Shown: positions 36,603 through 46,195, counted from the stretch's first letter. The stretch: 64,000 nucleotides of DNA from Rhizobium leguminosarum (GCF_001679785.1 NZ_CP016292.1:1-64000), one strand, 5' to 3'. A program made the numbers and translations. Notes: generated by a model from the letters alone, not told the origin.

Positions 36603-37043
36603 ATGACATTGGATAACTTGAAGGGCTCAGGGGGTCTTCGGGCAGTGAAGGTTCTTCCCAACGGGAAGCGGCGTTTCGATCCGGTCGAGAAAGACCGGCT
36701 GATCGACGCCGCAATGAAGCCCGGCGTATCGGTTGCCCGTCTGGCACTGGCGCACGGCGTCAACGCCAATCAGTTACGCAACTGGGTGAAGCTTCGCCGA
36801 GATCGGCAGGCCCAGGGTAGTTTGACGGCTGCTGCAGGGCAGGAAACGTCGGCCTTTGTTCCTGTGGTTGCAGCGTCGCCGATTGCGCGGCAGCCCGACA
36901 TGCCGGCCCGGCCATCATCGGCAGGAATGCGGCTGATGGCGTCTTTGCCAAATGGTGTGCGGCTTGAGCTTGAGGATGTGGATGAGCGGGCTCTTTCGGC
37001 GATGATCGAAATTCTGGGGCGGTGCAATGTTCCGGCTGGCTGA
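36603..37043 (+). CDS. tnpA: IS66 TnpA (IS66 Orf1 helix-turn-helix protein)
   Basis: 146 aa. HTH of the IS3/IS66 transposase type: FDPVEKDRLIDAAMKPGVSV, ARLALAHGVNANQLRNWVKL, with a C-terminal RLMASLPNGVRLELEDVDER part common in IS66 Orf1. Overlaps tnpB by 17 bp. Needed with TnpB and TnpC for transposition. Confidence 0.9.
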   Translation: MTLDNLKGSGGLRAVKVLPNGKRRFDPVEKDRLIDAAMKPGVSVARLALAHGVNANQLRNWVKLRRDRQAQGSLTAAAGQETSAFVPVVAASPIARQPDMPARPSSAGMRLMASLPNGVRLELEDVDERALSAMIEILGRCNVPAG

Positions 37044-37380
37044 CGATCTTCGCGTCTATCTTCACCGGGACCCGATCGACTTTCGTGCGGGGATCAACAG
37101 CCTGGCGATCCTGGTCGAGCAGTCGATGGGCCTGAGCCCGTTCGAGCGTGCTGTCTTTGTCTTTTGCAACCGCCGGCGCACCCGGATGAAGCTCCTGTTC
37201 TTCGAGCGGTCAGGGTTCGTGCTTGTATTGAAAGCCTTGTCCGAAGACCGGTTTCGCTGGCCCCGCCGCGAGGCGCCGGTCGTGACGCTCGATACCGAAC
37301 AGTTGCGCTGGCTGCTTGACGGCATCGATCTCGACGCGATGGTGCGCCATCCTGTTCGGCAATATGAGTTTGTCGGCTGA
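37027..37380 (+). CDS. tnpB: IS66 TnpB (Orf2)
   Basis: 117 aa, typical IS66 Orf2: YLHRDPIDFRAGINSLAILV, FVFCNRRRTRMKLLFFERSG, FVLVLKALSEDRFRWP. Full length. Accessory transposition protein. Confidence 0.93.
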   Translation: MFRLADDLRVYLHRDPIDFRAGINSLAILVEQSMGLSPFERAVFVFCNRRRTRMKLLFFERSGFVLVLKALSEDRFRWPRREAPVVTLDTEQLRWLLDGIDLDAMVRHPVRQYEFVG

Positions 37381-37421
37381 AGGCTGTTGACGGAGCGGGG
37401 CGGCTCAGATTCAAAGCTACG

Positions 37422-39029
37422 ATGACACGAGCCGGCACCCCGACCGTTGCGGAACTGATGGCGCTTCTGGCGGCGAATGCTGCCGAGAACGTCGCGCTGC
37501 GGGCTGAGAGAGACGCCCTTGAGCAGCGTGTCTTCAAGCTCGAGGAAGAACTGGCGCTTGCACAACTGCATCGTTTTGCGCCGCGCAGCGAAAAGCATAT
37601 GGATCGCGTCTTCAATGAAGCCGAGAACGCCGCTCTCGAGGCCGATGCTGATGAGGGCTTGGCCGACTGTGACGAGACCGACGCCACTGAGCTTCCCGAC
37701 ACGGGATTGCCAGAGGTGGAAAAGCCCGAAGGCCGCAAGCGCGGGCGTAAACCTCTTCCGGCAAATTTGCCCCGCCAACGCGTTGAATATGACCTTGCCG
37801 ACGATCAGAAGACCTGTCCGTGCTGCCGCCATCCGTTGCATCGCATGGGCGAACTCGTCACCGAGCAGCTGCATATCGAGGTGAAGGCCACGGTGCTGCA
37901 GAATGCCCGGGCCAAGTATGCTTGCCGCAACTGCGAGCGCACCGATATCAGCACTCCCGTTATCATCGCGCCGATGCCCGCACAGCCCTTGCCGGGGAGC
38001 ATTGCCACGGCCTCGACGCTGGCCTTTGCTCTTGTTCATAAATATGTCGACGGCACACCGCTCTATCGCCTGGCACAGGCCTTCGAGCGCGCTGGCGTCC
38101 CTGTCAGCCGTGGCGCTCTTGGCCATTGGGTGATCGGGTCCAGCGAAAAGCACCTCGTTCGCATCTACGATGCACTGAAGCAGCGGCTCTTGTCGCAGAA
38201 CGTCATTCACGGTGACGAGACCACGGTGCAGGTGCTGAAGGAAAAGGACAGGAAAGCAACTGACGAGTCCTACATCTGGGCCTATCGCAGCGGGCAGGAT
38301 AGTGTCGAACCGGTTGTGCTGCTCGAATATCAGCCCGGTCGTGGGCAGGTGCATCCGCAGACTTTCCTTGGTGACTATCGCGGCATCCTGATGAGCGACG
38401 GCTATCAGGGCTGGCGCACCCTGAAGGGCGCAACGCATGTCGGGTGTATGGCTCACGCCAGGCGACGCTTCGTCAACGCCTTCAAGGCCGGGAAGAAACA
38501 AAGCGGGCCGCCCGCGCAGGCATTGAAGTTCTTCGACCAGCTCTATCGGATTGAAAGGCAGGTGCGGGACGAAAAGCCGGATGACGGCGAAACGCAGGCC
38601 GATTGCATCCGGCGCTTGCGCCAGAAGCATAGCGTTCCAGTCCTTGATGCCCTGAAGGAGTGGCTCGACAGGATGGCCCCCAAGGTCGTGCCCGACACCA
38701 AGCTCGGCGATGCGATCTCCTATACGCGAAACCAGTGGCAATATCTGACCCGCTACACCGAAGACGGCAGGATGCCGATCGACAACAATTTATTGGAACG
38801 CGATATCAGAGTTTTTGCCACTGGAAGGAAGAGCTGGCTATTTTGCGACACTGTCGACGGGGCCAAGGCAAGCGCTGTCATCTACAGCCTTATGCTGACC
38901 TGTCGCGCCTGTGGCGTCGAGCCATTCACCTGGTTGCGACACGTCTTTACCGAATCGCCGCAGCGTCCGGACGGCGCCAATATCGACGATCTGCTCCCAT
39001 TTAACTTCGCCAAATCCACTGCCGCATAA
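37422..39029 (+). CDS. tnpC: IS66 TnpC transposase
   Basis: 535 aa. Coiled-coil leader (VALRAERDALEQRVFKLEEE), LHRFAPRSEKHMD, a zinc-finger-like CPCCRHPLHRMGE...CRNCE, the catalytic core (NVIHGDETTVQVLKEKDRKA, GILMSDGYQGWRTLKGATH, CMAHARRRFVNAFKAGK) and DNNLLERDIRVFATGRKSWL, then the IS66_C end. Intact. Confidence 0.95.
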   Translation: MTRAGTPTVAELMALLAANAAENVALRAERDALEQRVFKLEEELALAQLHRFAPRSEKHMDRVFNEAENAALEADADEGLADCDETDATELPDTGLPEVEKPEGRKRGRKPLPANLPRQRVEYDLADDQKTCPCCRHPLHRMGELVTEQLHIEVKATVLQNARAKYACRNCERTDISTPVIIAPMPAQPLPGSIATASTLAFALVHKYVDGTPLYRLAQAFERAGVPVSRGALGHWVIGSSEKHLVRIYDALKQRLLSQNVIHGDETTVQVLKEKDRKATDESYIWAYRSGQDSVEPVVLLEYQPGRGQVHPQTFLGDYRGILMSDGYQGWRTLKGATHVGCMAHARRRFVNAFKAGKKQSGPPAQALKFFDQLYRIERQVRDEKPDDGETQADCIRRLRQKHSVPVLDALKEWLDRMAPKVVPDTKLGDAISYTRNQWQYLTRYTEDGRMPIDNNLLERDIRVFATGRKSWLFCDTVDGAKASAVIYSLMLTCRACGVEPFTWLRHVFTESPQRPDGANIDDLLPFNFAKSTAA

Positions 39030-39188
39030 GCCGCTGCGGGCGTCACAATCCACTGCGTCAACGCGCAGCGAAATGAGCGCTTACGAACAACGAGAGCAGT
39101 ACGCGCCCGTGGACAAGCTCAATATAATTCGAACGTATCTCGTCATACATGTCAGCGTTCGGTGAGGTCTGTTCAAAAGCATTGGAAT

Positions 39189-40391
39189 TCATACGACCTC
39201 TCCTCCAAGCTCTCTTTCAACCAGGCCGACCCAATAACGCGCACCAAGTGATAATATGGCGTCATTAAAATCATAGTGTGGTGTGTGAAGGCCGTGAAAA
39301 TGGCCATCGGATCCGACACCATTGCCAATTCGCATGAAAGCACCCGCCTTTTTCTGCAACATATAAGCAAAGTCCTCGCCGCCCGTGCTCATGGTCGTCT
39401 GTGCCTCAACCTTCTCGTCGCCGACAAGAATAGCCGCGACTTCGGCAGCAAGTGCGGTTTGCTCCGGATGGTTCACCAACGCCGGACATCCACGACGGTA
39501 GTTGACCTCTGCCAAGCAGCCTTGAACTGCCGCCAAGCCGTGCGCTGTCTCGCCTAACCGGCGCTCCAATGTATCGCGCACATTTGGAGAAAAGCTCCTT
39601 GCCGTGCCAACGACGACGATTTCGCTAGGGATCACATTCGTCACTCCGGGCGCTCCGGCTGCAATGTGCCCGATGCTGATCACTGCTGGCTCGACCGCCG
39701 GAACGTTTCGTCCGACGATAGTCTGAAGCGCCAGGATAAAATGGCCCAAGGTGATGGTAGGGTCAGTGGCCAGATGAACCTTACCTCCGCCATGCCCTCC
39801 GGTTCCGCGAAAAGTCACAGACCAACGATCGCTGGCTGCCAGCATTGGACCAGGGCGGATCGCGAATTCTCCGACGGCACGCCCCGGTTGGTTGTGAAGC
39901 CCGTAAATGGCGTCTGCTGGGAAGCGTTCGAACAGCCCATCCTCCAGCATAGCCCTGGCGCCGCCCAATCCTTCCTCTGCCGGTTGGAAAATAAAGTTTA
40001 CGGTTCCGGCAAAATCACGATGCTCAGATAAGTATCTCGCGGCGCTCAACAGCATCGCCATATGGCCATCATGCCCGCATGCATGCATCTTGCCAGCGTG
40101 TCGCGACTGATAAGGCAGATCGGTCTTTTCGTCGATAAGAAGTGCATCCATGTCCGCCCGCAACGATATTGCTTGCTGTCCCGGTCGCGTACCTTTCAAA
40201 ACGCCCACTACACCCGTTTTTCCGATGCCAACGTGCGTCTTTATCCCGAACTGTTCGAGGGTTCGGCCTATCAAACTTGCCGTACGGAACTCCTCGAAGC
40301 CGGTTTCTGGATGCGCATGGATATCCCTGCGGATTGCGACCATTTCGGGCTCATAGCCCTGGATCGCATGCAAGACAGGATCGTCGGTCAT
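39189..40391 (-). CDS. M20-family amidohydrolase (hippurate/N-acyl amino acid hydrolase type)
   Basis: 400 aa. Metal-binding and catalytic motifs: MVAIRRDIHAHPETGFEEFR, GKMHACGHDGHMAMLLSAAR, NFIFQPAEEGLGGARAMLED and STGGEDFAYMLQKKAGAFMR. It is of the HipO/AbgB/IAA-amino-acid hydrolase group that removes an acyl or aryl group from an amino acid; cytoplasmic. It overlaps the upstream transporter gene (ATGA, 40388-40391) and the downstream 105-aa gene (ATGA, 39189-39192), so it is the middle gene of an operon that likely imports and cleaves a conjugated amino acid. Confidence 0.93.
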   Translation of the reverse strand: MTDDPVLHAIQGYEPEMVAIRRDIHAHPETGFEEFRTASLIGRTLEQFGIKTHVGIGKTGVVGVLKGTRPGQQAISLRADMDALLIDEKTDLPYQSRHAGKMHACGHDGHMAMLLSAARYLSEHRDFAGTVNFIFQPAEEGLGGARAMLEDGLFERFPADAIYGLHNQPGRAVGEFAIRPGPMLAASDRWSVTFRGTGGHGGGKVHLATDPTITLGHFILALQTIVGRNVPAVEPAVISIGHIAAGAPGVTNVIPSEIVVVGTARSFSPNVRDTLERRLGETAHGLAAVQGCLAEVNYRRGCPALVNHPEQTALAAEVAAILVGDEKVEAQTTMSTGGEDFAYMLQKKAGAFMRIGNGVGSDGHFHGLHTPHYDFNDAILSLGARYWVGLVERELGGEVV

Positions 40392-41749
40392 GGTGCTGTC
40401 CTATAGAGGGTAACTGGATAAAGGAAAAATAGCGCGCAAAACGTCACCGAGTTTGTCGCGATCAGATACCAGGCGAGCGACATCGGGTTGCCCGTGGCAT
40501 GTAGCAGCCATGTGGCGATCAGTTGTGCAGTCCCGCCGAACAGCGCTACGCCGATCGAGAATGTCAGTGACAATCCAGTTGCGCGCACCGACACAAGGAA
40601 GCATTCGGCAAGAGCGACAAAAGCGACAGCGCCACTCATCGAACGCAATACCGCAAGCGCTCCAACAAGAAGCAATAGGGTTTGGTCACTAGGGTTACCG
40701 GTGATCACAAGAAGGGCTGGATAAGTCATCAAAACGAACAGGCCTTGCGGCAGCGCCATCAACAGTAGTTTTCCGTAACGGTCGGCAAGCCTACCTCCTG
40801 CAATTGCACCTCCGACGGTCGCGGTGTTGCTTACAATGCTAATCAGAAATGCAATGTCGCTCGGCATCTTCAATGTGTTGATGGCAAAAGTCGTCAGGTA
40901 GTTTGTGATGATGTAGGCTCCTGTCGTGCCACCTAGAACGACCAGCAGACCAACAACGACGCGCGAAGAATGGCTCACGAAAACTGCCTTGAGGATTGCC
41001 ATGACGGGCTGCCTGGCGCTCACCACGTCATCTTGGATTTGTGTTCTCAGATACAATCCAACCGGCCCGATCAGCAGACCAAACGCCAGCGCGATGCGCC
41101 AACCATATTGATCCATTTGCTCGGCAGGCAGATAGCGCGCCGCGCAGTAGCCAAGAAAGCTCGCGGTTATTCCCGCCATGCCCTGGACCGCTGTTTGAAA
41201 GCTGCCATAAGTGGCTGCCTTATCCTTCGGAACGGATGCCAGAAGGTATGTGGTCGCCGTCCCGATTTCGCCGCCCGCGGAAAAGCCCTGGATGAACCGC
41301 CCAATGATTACACAAATGGGTGCTGCAATCCCTATCTGTGCATAGGATGGCGTCACTATCAGGATTGCCGTCCCGAGGAACATAAGGGCAATTGTCAGTG
41401 TCAACGCTGTCTTTCGTCCATATCTGTCCCCAACGATACCTAAAACACCTGCACCGATCGGCCGCATAATAAACCCGGCTGCAAAGGTACCAAGCGTCAG
41501 CAGCAACTGGACGTCTTGAGTTCCTGGAAAAAATTGTCGGCCGATCGAGATCGCAAAAAAGCCGAAAGCCGTGAAATCGTAATATTCGAGCCACGTTCCC
41601 GCGATCGCACAGGCGACTTTTCGCCTCTCTATCCCGCTGAGTTTCAACCCGAAAAATGTAGCTCTGTGAGGGGGGATGCCATTCGAAATCAAAGCTGCCG
41701 TCCTGGAATCTAGCGCCTCGCCTATTCGTTGTGCGGTACCGAATAACAT
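40388..41749 (-). CDS. MHS-type MFS transporter
   Basis: About 453 aa from ATG 41749; ATG 41806 is an alternative and the 5' end is uncertain, as no strong ribosome site is seen. Twelve membrane segments. Metabolite:H+ symporter signatures: GTWLEYYDFTAFGFFAISIG, IMRPIGAGVLGIVGDRYGRK, IIGRFIQGFSAGGEIGTATT and GRLADRYGKLLLM. It is related to ProP, ShiA and KgtP, which carry organic acids or osmolytes. Its coupling to the amidohydrolase suggests the substrate is what that enzyme cleaves. Confidence 0.92.
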   Translation of the reverse strand: MLFGTAQRIGEALDSRTAALISNGIPPHRATFFGLKLSGIERRKVACAIAGTWLEYYDFTAFGFFAISIGRQFFPGTQDVQLLLTLGTFAAGFIMRPIGAGVLGIVGDRYGRKTALTLTIALMFLGTAILIVTPSYAQIGIAAPICVIIGRFIQGFSAGGEIGTATTYLLASVPKDKAATYGSFQTAVQGMAGITASFLGYCAARYLPAEQMDQYGWRIALAFGLLIGPVGLYLRTQIQDDVVSARQPVMAILKAVFVSHSSRVVVGLLVVLGGTTGAYIITNYLTTFAINTLKMPSDIAFLISIVSNTATVGGAIAGGRLADRYGKLLLMALPQGLFVLMTYPALLVITGNPSDQTLLLLVGALAVLRSMSGAVAFVALAECFLVSVRATGLSLTFSIGVALFGGTAQLIATWLLHATGNPMSLAWYLIATNSVTFCALFFLYPVTLYRTAP

Positions 41750-41996
41750 AGCCAGGCAACTTTCCGGCACGAATTTTTGCTCGTAGTAGTATGACAAAAT
41801 AATCATATCTAGGAAACCGTGTATGTAAGTCCGGCGGGCTCTAACAAGAGCGGCACTGTGCATCGCTTCAGGGATTGATGATGACGGACAAAATGCAAGG
41901 AGCGAACCCCATGCCCCCCCTTCTGCTCTCGACCAGAGCTCATGGCCGCTCGGCATACACACCAACTACTTCCTGAGTTCGGTCAACAACCGCTTT

Positions 41997-42920
41997 ATGC
42001 GGATTACACTCGCGGTGGCAGAAACTGGAAGTATGACTATGGCGGGCAAGCGGCTTCACCTATCACAAAGTGCCGTCTCGAAGGCGATTAAGGAAATCGA
42101 GAAGAGGATCGGCATGCCAATATTTTATCCAAGTGGTAAAACATTGCTACCAACAGAGGCCGGGTCAGCCTATATCCAGGCGGCGCGCCAGGTCATCAAC
42201 AATCTTCGAATCCTCGAAGACAGTGTGCAGTCTCTTTCAAGAGGAATGCAGGGATTGGTTCGTATCGGCGTACAATCTATCGCTGCTCAACCGCTCATGG
42301 TCGAAGCCATCGCCATCATGAACGACAAATGCCCCGACGTTCGTTTTCAGCTCACAGATCTTCCCATTGATCAGATGGTTGACCAACTATCGCGCAACAT
42401 GCTCGACTTCGGTCTCGGGCGCATTACTCCCAATATCCTGGCATTGGGGATGAACCATCTCGCCATGATCGAGGAACCGTACTGCGTCATAGCCAGCAAC
42501 AACAACAGACTTGTTTTTGAGACCTCACTGGACTGGGCTGCAGTCGTCGCCGAGCACTGGTGTCTCCCTCTTCCAGGGACACCCATCCGCGAAAAACTCT
42601 CAAGCATGTTGGTGGCCAATAATCTTACCCTGCCCAAGGCAGCTATCGAATGCAATTCACTCATCACCACACTCATGCTGCATCAACAGATGAACATCAT
42701 CTCATTGGCGCAAGGAGGCGTCGCGCAGCAGTGGCACAGGAGGGGACACATCAAAATCCTGCCCCTTGTAATATCTGCGAAAGTCGCCCCCATGGGATTG
42801 CTGTGGTCAAAACACTTCCAGCGTTCTCCGGCTGCTGAGCTCTTTAAACGCGCAGTCGAGGACACGTTGCCTAATACGTCGAATATTCAGGCGAATGCAC
42901 TTTGGCCGCAGACTTTGTAA
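41997..42920 (+). CDS. LysR-family transcriptional regulator
   Basis: 307 aa. N-terminal HTH: LAVAETGSMTMAGKRLHLSQ, SAVSKAIKEIEKRIGMPIF, followed by a LysR substrate domain (GLVRIGVQSIAAQPLMVEAI). The ATG at 41997 trims the first few residues of the first helix; a non-ATG start slightly upstream (frame open to NYFLSSVNNRF) is possible. Divergent from the transporter operon and so its likely regulator; the inducer is probably the transported substrate. Confidence 0.93.
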   Translation: MRITLAVAETGSMTMAGKRLHLSQSAVSKAIKEIEKRIGMPIFYPSGKTLLPTEAGSAYIQAARQVINNLRILEDSVQSLSRGMQGLVRIGVQSIAAQPLMVEAIAIMNDKCPDVRFQLTDLPIDQMVDQLSRNMLDFGLGRITPNILALGMNHLAMIEEPYCVIASNNNRLVFETSLDWAAVVAEHWCLPLPGTPIREKLSSMLVANNLTLPKAAIECNSLITTLMLHQQMNIISLAQGGVAQQWHRRGHIKILPLVISAKVAPMGLLWSKHFQRSPAAELFKRAVEDTLPNTSNIQANALWPQTL

Positions 42921-43269
42921 AGTCTTCGATCGCAGGCGTTGCTCCACACTCGGCTAGAGTCTCCCCATAAAACATTGTCATGCCTTATGATTCGCTATAT
43001 ACCAAAGCGGGCGATGATTAGCCGTTGTCCGTCGCCCAACACGCCTACGATCCGCAGGAGGTTTGCATTACGCCATAAACGAAAAACCGGCGCGGACGCC
43101 GGTCTTCAAATTGAGATTGGTGATATTAGGTTACTTTACGCGACCAAGGAACTCCAATTCCTTTAGCCCGAGCATCAACTAACTCGGACTATAAGCACCT
43201 CTCCTGATATTGCAAGGCTTTTGCGCTTTCGCGCCACGGATTTCTGTACTCTCTTTTAGGAGACATCCC
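42921..43269. other. Intergenic stretch with a hairpin
   Basis: About 350 bp downstream of lysR without a recognisable gene. It contains the terminator-like hairpin at 43086-43103. Confidence 0.45.
43086..43103 (-). terminator. Rho-independent-like hairpin
   Basis: ACCGGCG-CGGA-CGCCGGT, a 7-bp stem. On the minus strand it is followed by TTTTTC, so it would stop leftward transcription coming from beyond 43103. On the plus strand only CTTC follows. Confidence 0.5.
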
Positions 43270-43977
43270 GTGGCACCAGATGCCTTTCCAGATCAGCCGT
43301 ATCCCACTCAAGATTCTGCCTTGCACCCCTCAAGCAGAGTACTACCGCACGCGCAGAATCACGACGTCCTTGCCACCATCGCTAGCGCGATCGTCGAGCT
43401 GTGGCGCGCTCGATTGGCCAGTTTCACTGCCACGGCGCAAATTGACCAATTCAAGTCAAAGACCCTTTTCGCCCGTCTCTGGCAAGAGGCCGGCGGCCCA
43501 CTTGATGCCAGTCAGATCGAAGACCTCCAGGCCATGGCCGACAAGCGCGCCGCCGAATTGCTCGAAGCTCGCCTCAAGCGCCAACCACCTACCCAAAGCT
43601 ACTTTCCCATTCGCCCAAAGTCGGATCAATCGCGCCAACAGGCGGCAAGCGGAAGGCGCGACCCTGAGCGATGGGCAAGAAAGCAGCGCCTGGGCGGCTT
43701 GGCCGCCCTCCCCCGACGGACCTTCATGCGGGTTTCACCGAGGGCGAACGAGCCGTGCTCTACATCATCGCGGCCGATATGCGCGAAACGGGCGGTTGCA
43801 AATGCACGGTCGCAGAGATTGCCGCTCGTGCGGGTATTGGCCAGACGACAGTTCGCAACGCCATCAGGAAGGCGAGAGATCGAGAATTACTCAAGGTGGA
43901 GCATCGGCCACAATGGCGCAACAAATGGCTCGCGAATGTCATTACGATCATCTGCAAAACATGGCTCGGATGGTTGA
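43270..43977 (+). CDS. Hypothetical protein, uncertain
   Basis: A 235-codon frame from GTG 43270 (MAPDAFPDQPYPTQDSALHP). The first 135 codons look protein-like (NHDVLATIASAIVELWRARL, LFARLWQEAGGPLDASQIED, ADKRAAELLEARLKRQPPTQ). After 43671 it overlaps, out of frame, the HTH gene below and loses that character. Either two overlapping genes or one gene with a frameshift near 43660. Not recognised. Confidence 0.4.
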   Translation: MAPDAFPDQPYPTQDSALHPSSRVLPHAQNHDVLATIASAIVELWRARLASFTATAQIDQFKSKTLFARLWQEAGGPLDASQIEDLQAMADKRAAELLEARLKRQPPTQSYFPIRPKSDQSRQQAASGRRDPERWARKQRLGGLAALPRRTFMRVSPRANEPCSTSSRPICAKRAVANARSQRLPLVRVLARRQFATPSGRREIENYSRWSIGHNGATNGSRMSLRSSAKHGSDG

Positions 43978-44144
43978 AGCGCTTTCGACCCAATCTCGGA
44001 TCTGGTTTCAAGGGTGTCAAAAAACCAGCATCCACAGATACCTACGGATCAAATAATAAAGGCGGAAGGCCTTCTGAACAGCCGAAGGATGGCCCTACGG
44101 GCCGCTTACAGCGGTTAGCTATCCGCAAACCATCTTCCGGCTGA
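43671..44144 (+). CDS. Helix-turn-helix protein of unknown role
   Basis: 157 aa. An early-C-rich HTH part is clear: GFTEGERAVLYIIAADMRET, CKCTVAEIAARAGIGQTTVR, NAIRKARDRELLKVEHRPQW, a GntR- or replication-initiator-like recognition helix. The C-terminus is basic and low in structure. It may be a plasmid replication or copy-control regulator, or a phage-type regulator; no firm assignment. Confidence 0.5.
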   Translation: MGKKAAPGRLGRPPPTDLHAGFTEGERAVLYIIAADMRETGGCKCTVAEIAARAGIGQTTVRNAIRKARDRELLKVEHRPQWRNKWLANVITIICKTWLGWLKRFRPNLGSGFKGVKKPASTDTYGSNNKGGRPSEQPKDGPTGRLQRLAIRKPSSG

Positions 44145-44485
44145 AGTCCGAACACGCAAAACAACCATTCTTACAGGCTGGATAGCCCCCAAATTGGCTT
44201 TTGAAAAAAGCCTGTGGGAAATCCGCGTTCAGTGACCGGAGCGCATCGGACCGCCGATAGACGCTACGGGCGGCGATCTTTGGTCATTGTCGACGTTCGA
44301 TGGCGTCATCCATGCCGACCACAATGGGGCGATCGGGCACCAGGCTGGCTGCGGCGATCGACAGTAAGTCCGCTCCGAACAATAACTGCATCGTGATTTG
44401 TCGAGGGTGCGTCTGATTGACTTAAGGTCGGGGATTCCCGGCGGGACCAGATAGACGTATATCGATGGCATGATCGACGAGGATG
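44145..44485. other. Stretch without gene
   Basis: About 340 bp; no gene recognised. The right edge may be the decayed 5' part of the ISAzo13 remnant. Confidence 0.35.
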
Positions 44486-44875
44486 GCAGCCTCTGGGGCC
44501 GGGGCAGGTTCGGCGTGCTGGCGGCGGGCGCAAGGCGGTGAGCGCGCTTGATCCTGGGCTTGTTCCGCAGTTGAAGCGACTGGTGGAGCCGGCCACGCTG
44601 GGCGGTCCCGAGCGGCCCTTGCTCTGGGTGTCGAAGAGCATGGATAAACTCGCCGACACGCTGACAGCGATGGGCCACCCGATCAGCGCCGACACGGTGG
44701 CCAAGGAATTGGTGAAGCTTGGCTTTTTCCCGTCAGCGCAACCGCAAGGCGGACGAAGGCTCGCACCACCCCGATCGCAACGCCCAGTTCGAGCACATCA
44801 ACGCGAAGGTGATTGCAGCCCAGGCCAAGCGCCAACCGCGCTTGTGCAGTTTCAGAATTTGTCAGGCTTGATACT
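44486..44875 (+). pseudogene. ISAzo13-family transposase fragment, frameshifted
   Basis: Reads GQVRRAGGGRKAVSALDPGL, LKRLVEPATLGGPERPLLWV, SKSMDKLADTLTAMGHPISA and DTVAKELVKLGFF. After a frameshift near 44725 it reads RQRNRKADEGSHHPDRNAQF and EHINAKVIAAQAKRQP. This is the central part of ISAzo13 transposases; both ends are lost. Confidence 0.75.
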
Positions 44876-45088
44876 CTCCCACCACGCAAGCCCGTGCGCC
44901 GTCGTGGTAAATTCCGGACGGGAACGCGCCCATTGCTTCCCACGCGATCAATGGAAGAGTACCCCCCACCATAGGTCAGAGAAGCCTTACCAGCCTCATC
45001 ACTGCGACCAATCCAAACCATTTGGTCATGGCGGAGCAAATCGTCCGTAACAGCCTCGGCACCAAATAGCCGCGTTTTTCGACAGCCA

Positions 45089-45180
45089 TTAACACGCCGA
45101 CAACGTTCTTTGTTTGCGCAAGCTCTCGCCTGATAGTTCGATGCGGTAGGCGTTATGAACAAGGCGGTCTAACACCAATA
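45089..45180 (-). pseudogene. IS21-family IstB C-terminal remnant
   Basis: Leftward: VLDRLVHNAYRIELSGESLR, KQRTLSAC and stop. This is the conserved end of the IS21 helper ATPase IstB (RLVHNA-RIEL-G-S-R). Cut on the right by the IS4-type element. Confidence 0.8.
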
Positions 45181-45184
45181 CGGT

Positions 45185-46195
45185 TCACATAACGACTCTG
45201 ATGGCGTTTTTGATGTTGATGGGCGGTGGTGGCCTGTCGGCTTTTCGTCGGACAGGGAAGTTGCTCATCTTGCGTTTGACGCCGCGTTTGTTTCGGCGGT
45301 GAGCGCGGGGTGGGACGCGCTCCTGGAGGATCTCGGCGAGGATGGCGCTATGCAGGGCGGCTCGACGCCGAGGGGGAATAGCGCCGAAGGCGGGGAGCTT
45401 TCGGCGGATGACGCGAACTGTATGCAGAAAGGAGAGCCGATCGGGGTCCTCGTCGGCCTGGAGGGCGGCTTCATGCATGAGACCGCGAATGGCGAAGTGG
45501 GCCATCAACAGGCCGAAGACCTCCTGGCGCACCAGGTCGGGGGTTTTGCTGCGCAAGACGATCTTGGCGCCGCGCAGGTGGGTCTTGAGTTCGCCCAGGG
45601 CGGTCTCGATTTCCCAACGCTCGTGATAGAGCGCGGCCAGGTCTTCGGCGCCGGCCTTGGCGTGGTCGAGAACCGTGGTGGCCAGGCGATAGATGGGCTC
45701 GCCACCCTCGACGCCGTCCAGGCGGTAATCGATGACGCGAACTGCGACGCCCTTGGTCTTGCGCCGGCGATCGGTCTCGGACGGATAGATGTGGCTCAGA
45801 TAGGAGCCGTCGGGCAGCCGTTGCTCGTCTTTCAGGCGCGCATTCTGCTTGATCCTCCAGAGCAGGTCGGCTCCGGTGGCGCTGGCCTGGGTCCACATCG
45901 CGTAGCCAAAGAAATTGCGATCCGCCAAGCAAAGCATGTCTTGGCGCAGGGCTGGCAGAACCTCTTTGGTCAAGGCGATCTCGCTGGTGGTGCAGCCAGC
46001 CATCTTCGTGCCGAACAAGACATGCGTGCCGTTCTCCCCCAAGGAGACGAAGCGGACTTGCGGGAAGGCGCTTTCGCCATGACCCGCGCCGGGCCGACCG
46101 AAGGCGGCCTCAAGGGCCGGATCGTCGGCGACGTCGAACGTGCTGCCGTCGAGGCTGACCAGACGCCACGCCCCGAACCAGGCCCCCGTGTGCTC
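45185..46195 (-). pseudogene. IS4-family transposase lacking its N-terminus
   Basis: About 335 codons: LVSLDGSTFDVADDPALEAA (first Asp), LCLADRNFFGYAMWTQASAT (second Asp) and LYHERWEIETALGELKTHLR (the Y-x2-R-x3-E-x6-K signature), ending MSNFPVRRKADRPPPPIN. The N-terminal 120-130 residues typical of this IS4 group are missing. In their place the frame continues in phase into an IS1380 transposase remnant, so an open reading of 608 codons exists. Unlikely to make a working transposase. Confidence 0.85.

Larger units (their letters stand above)
36524..39084 (+). mobile_element. Complete IS66-family element (2561 bp)
   Basis: Ends GTAAGCGCACAATTCC and, read inward from the right, GTAAGCGCTCATTTCG, the IS66 GTAAGCG signature, with an 8-bp duplication GAACAACG. 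Carries tnpA, tnpB and tnpC, all intact. A different IS66 from the tnpC remnant at 11911. Confidence 0.96.
36306..39192 (-). pseudogene. 105-aa hypothetical gene split by an IS66 element
   Basis: The 5' part (39192-39085) and 3' part (36523-36306) join, counting one copy of the 8-bp duplication, into exactly 106 codons. The product begins MNSNAFEQTSPNADMYDEIR, continues SNYIELVHGRVLLSLFWLFK and ends GKALEAIQALGQEQ. The start overlaps the amidohydrolase stop (ATGA), with GGAGGAG just upstream. It was thus the third gene of the transporter-amidohydrolase operon. Family not recognised. Confidence 0.88.

Noticed and set aside
37062..38741. 559-codon leftward frame across IS66 tnpB/tnpC
   Set aside because: Antisense to genes with clear IS66 motifs; no independent family match.
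42939..43166. 75-codon frame after lysR
   Set aside because: No ribosome site or family features, and it runs through the terminator-like hairpin.
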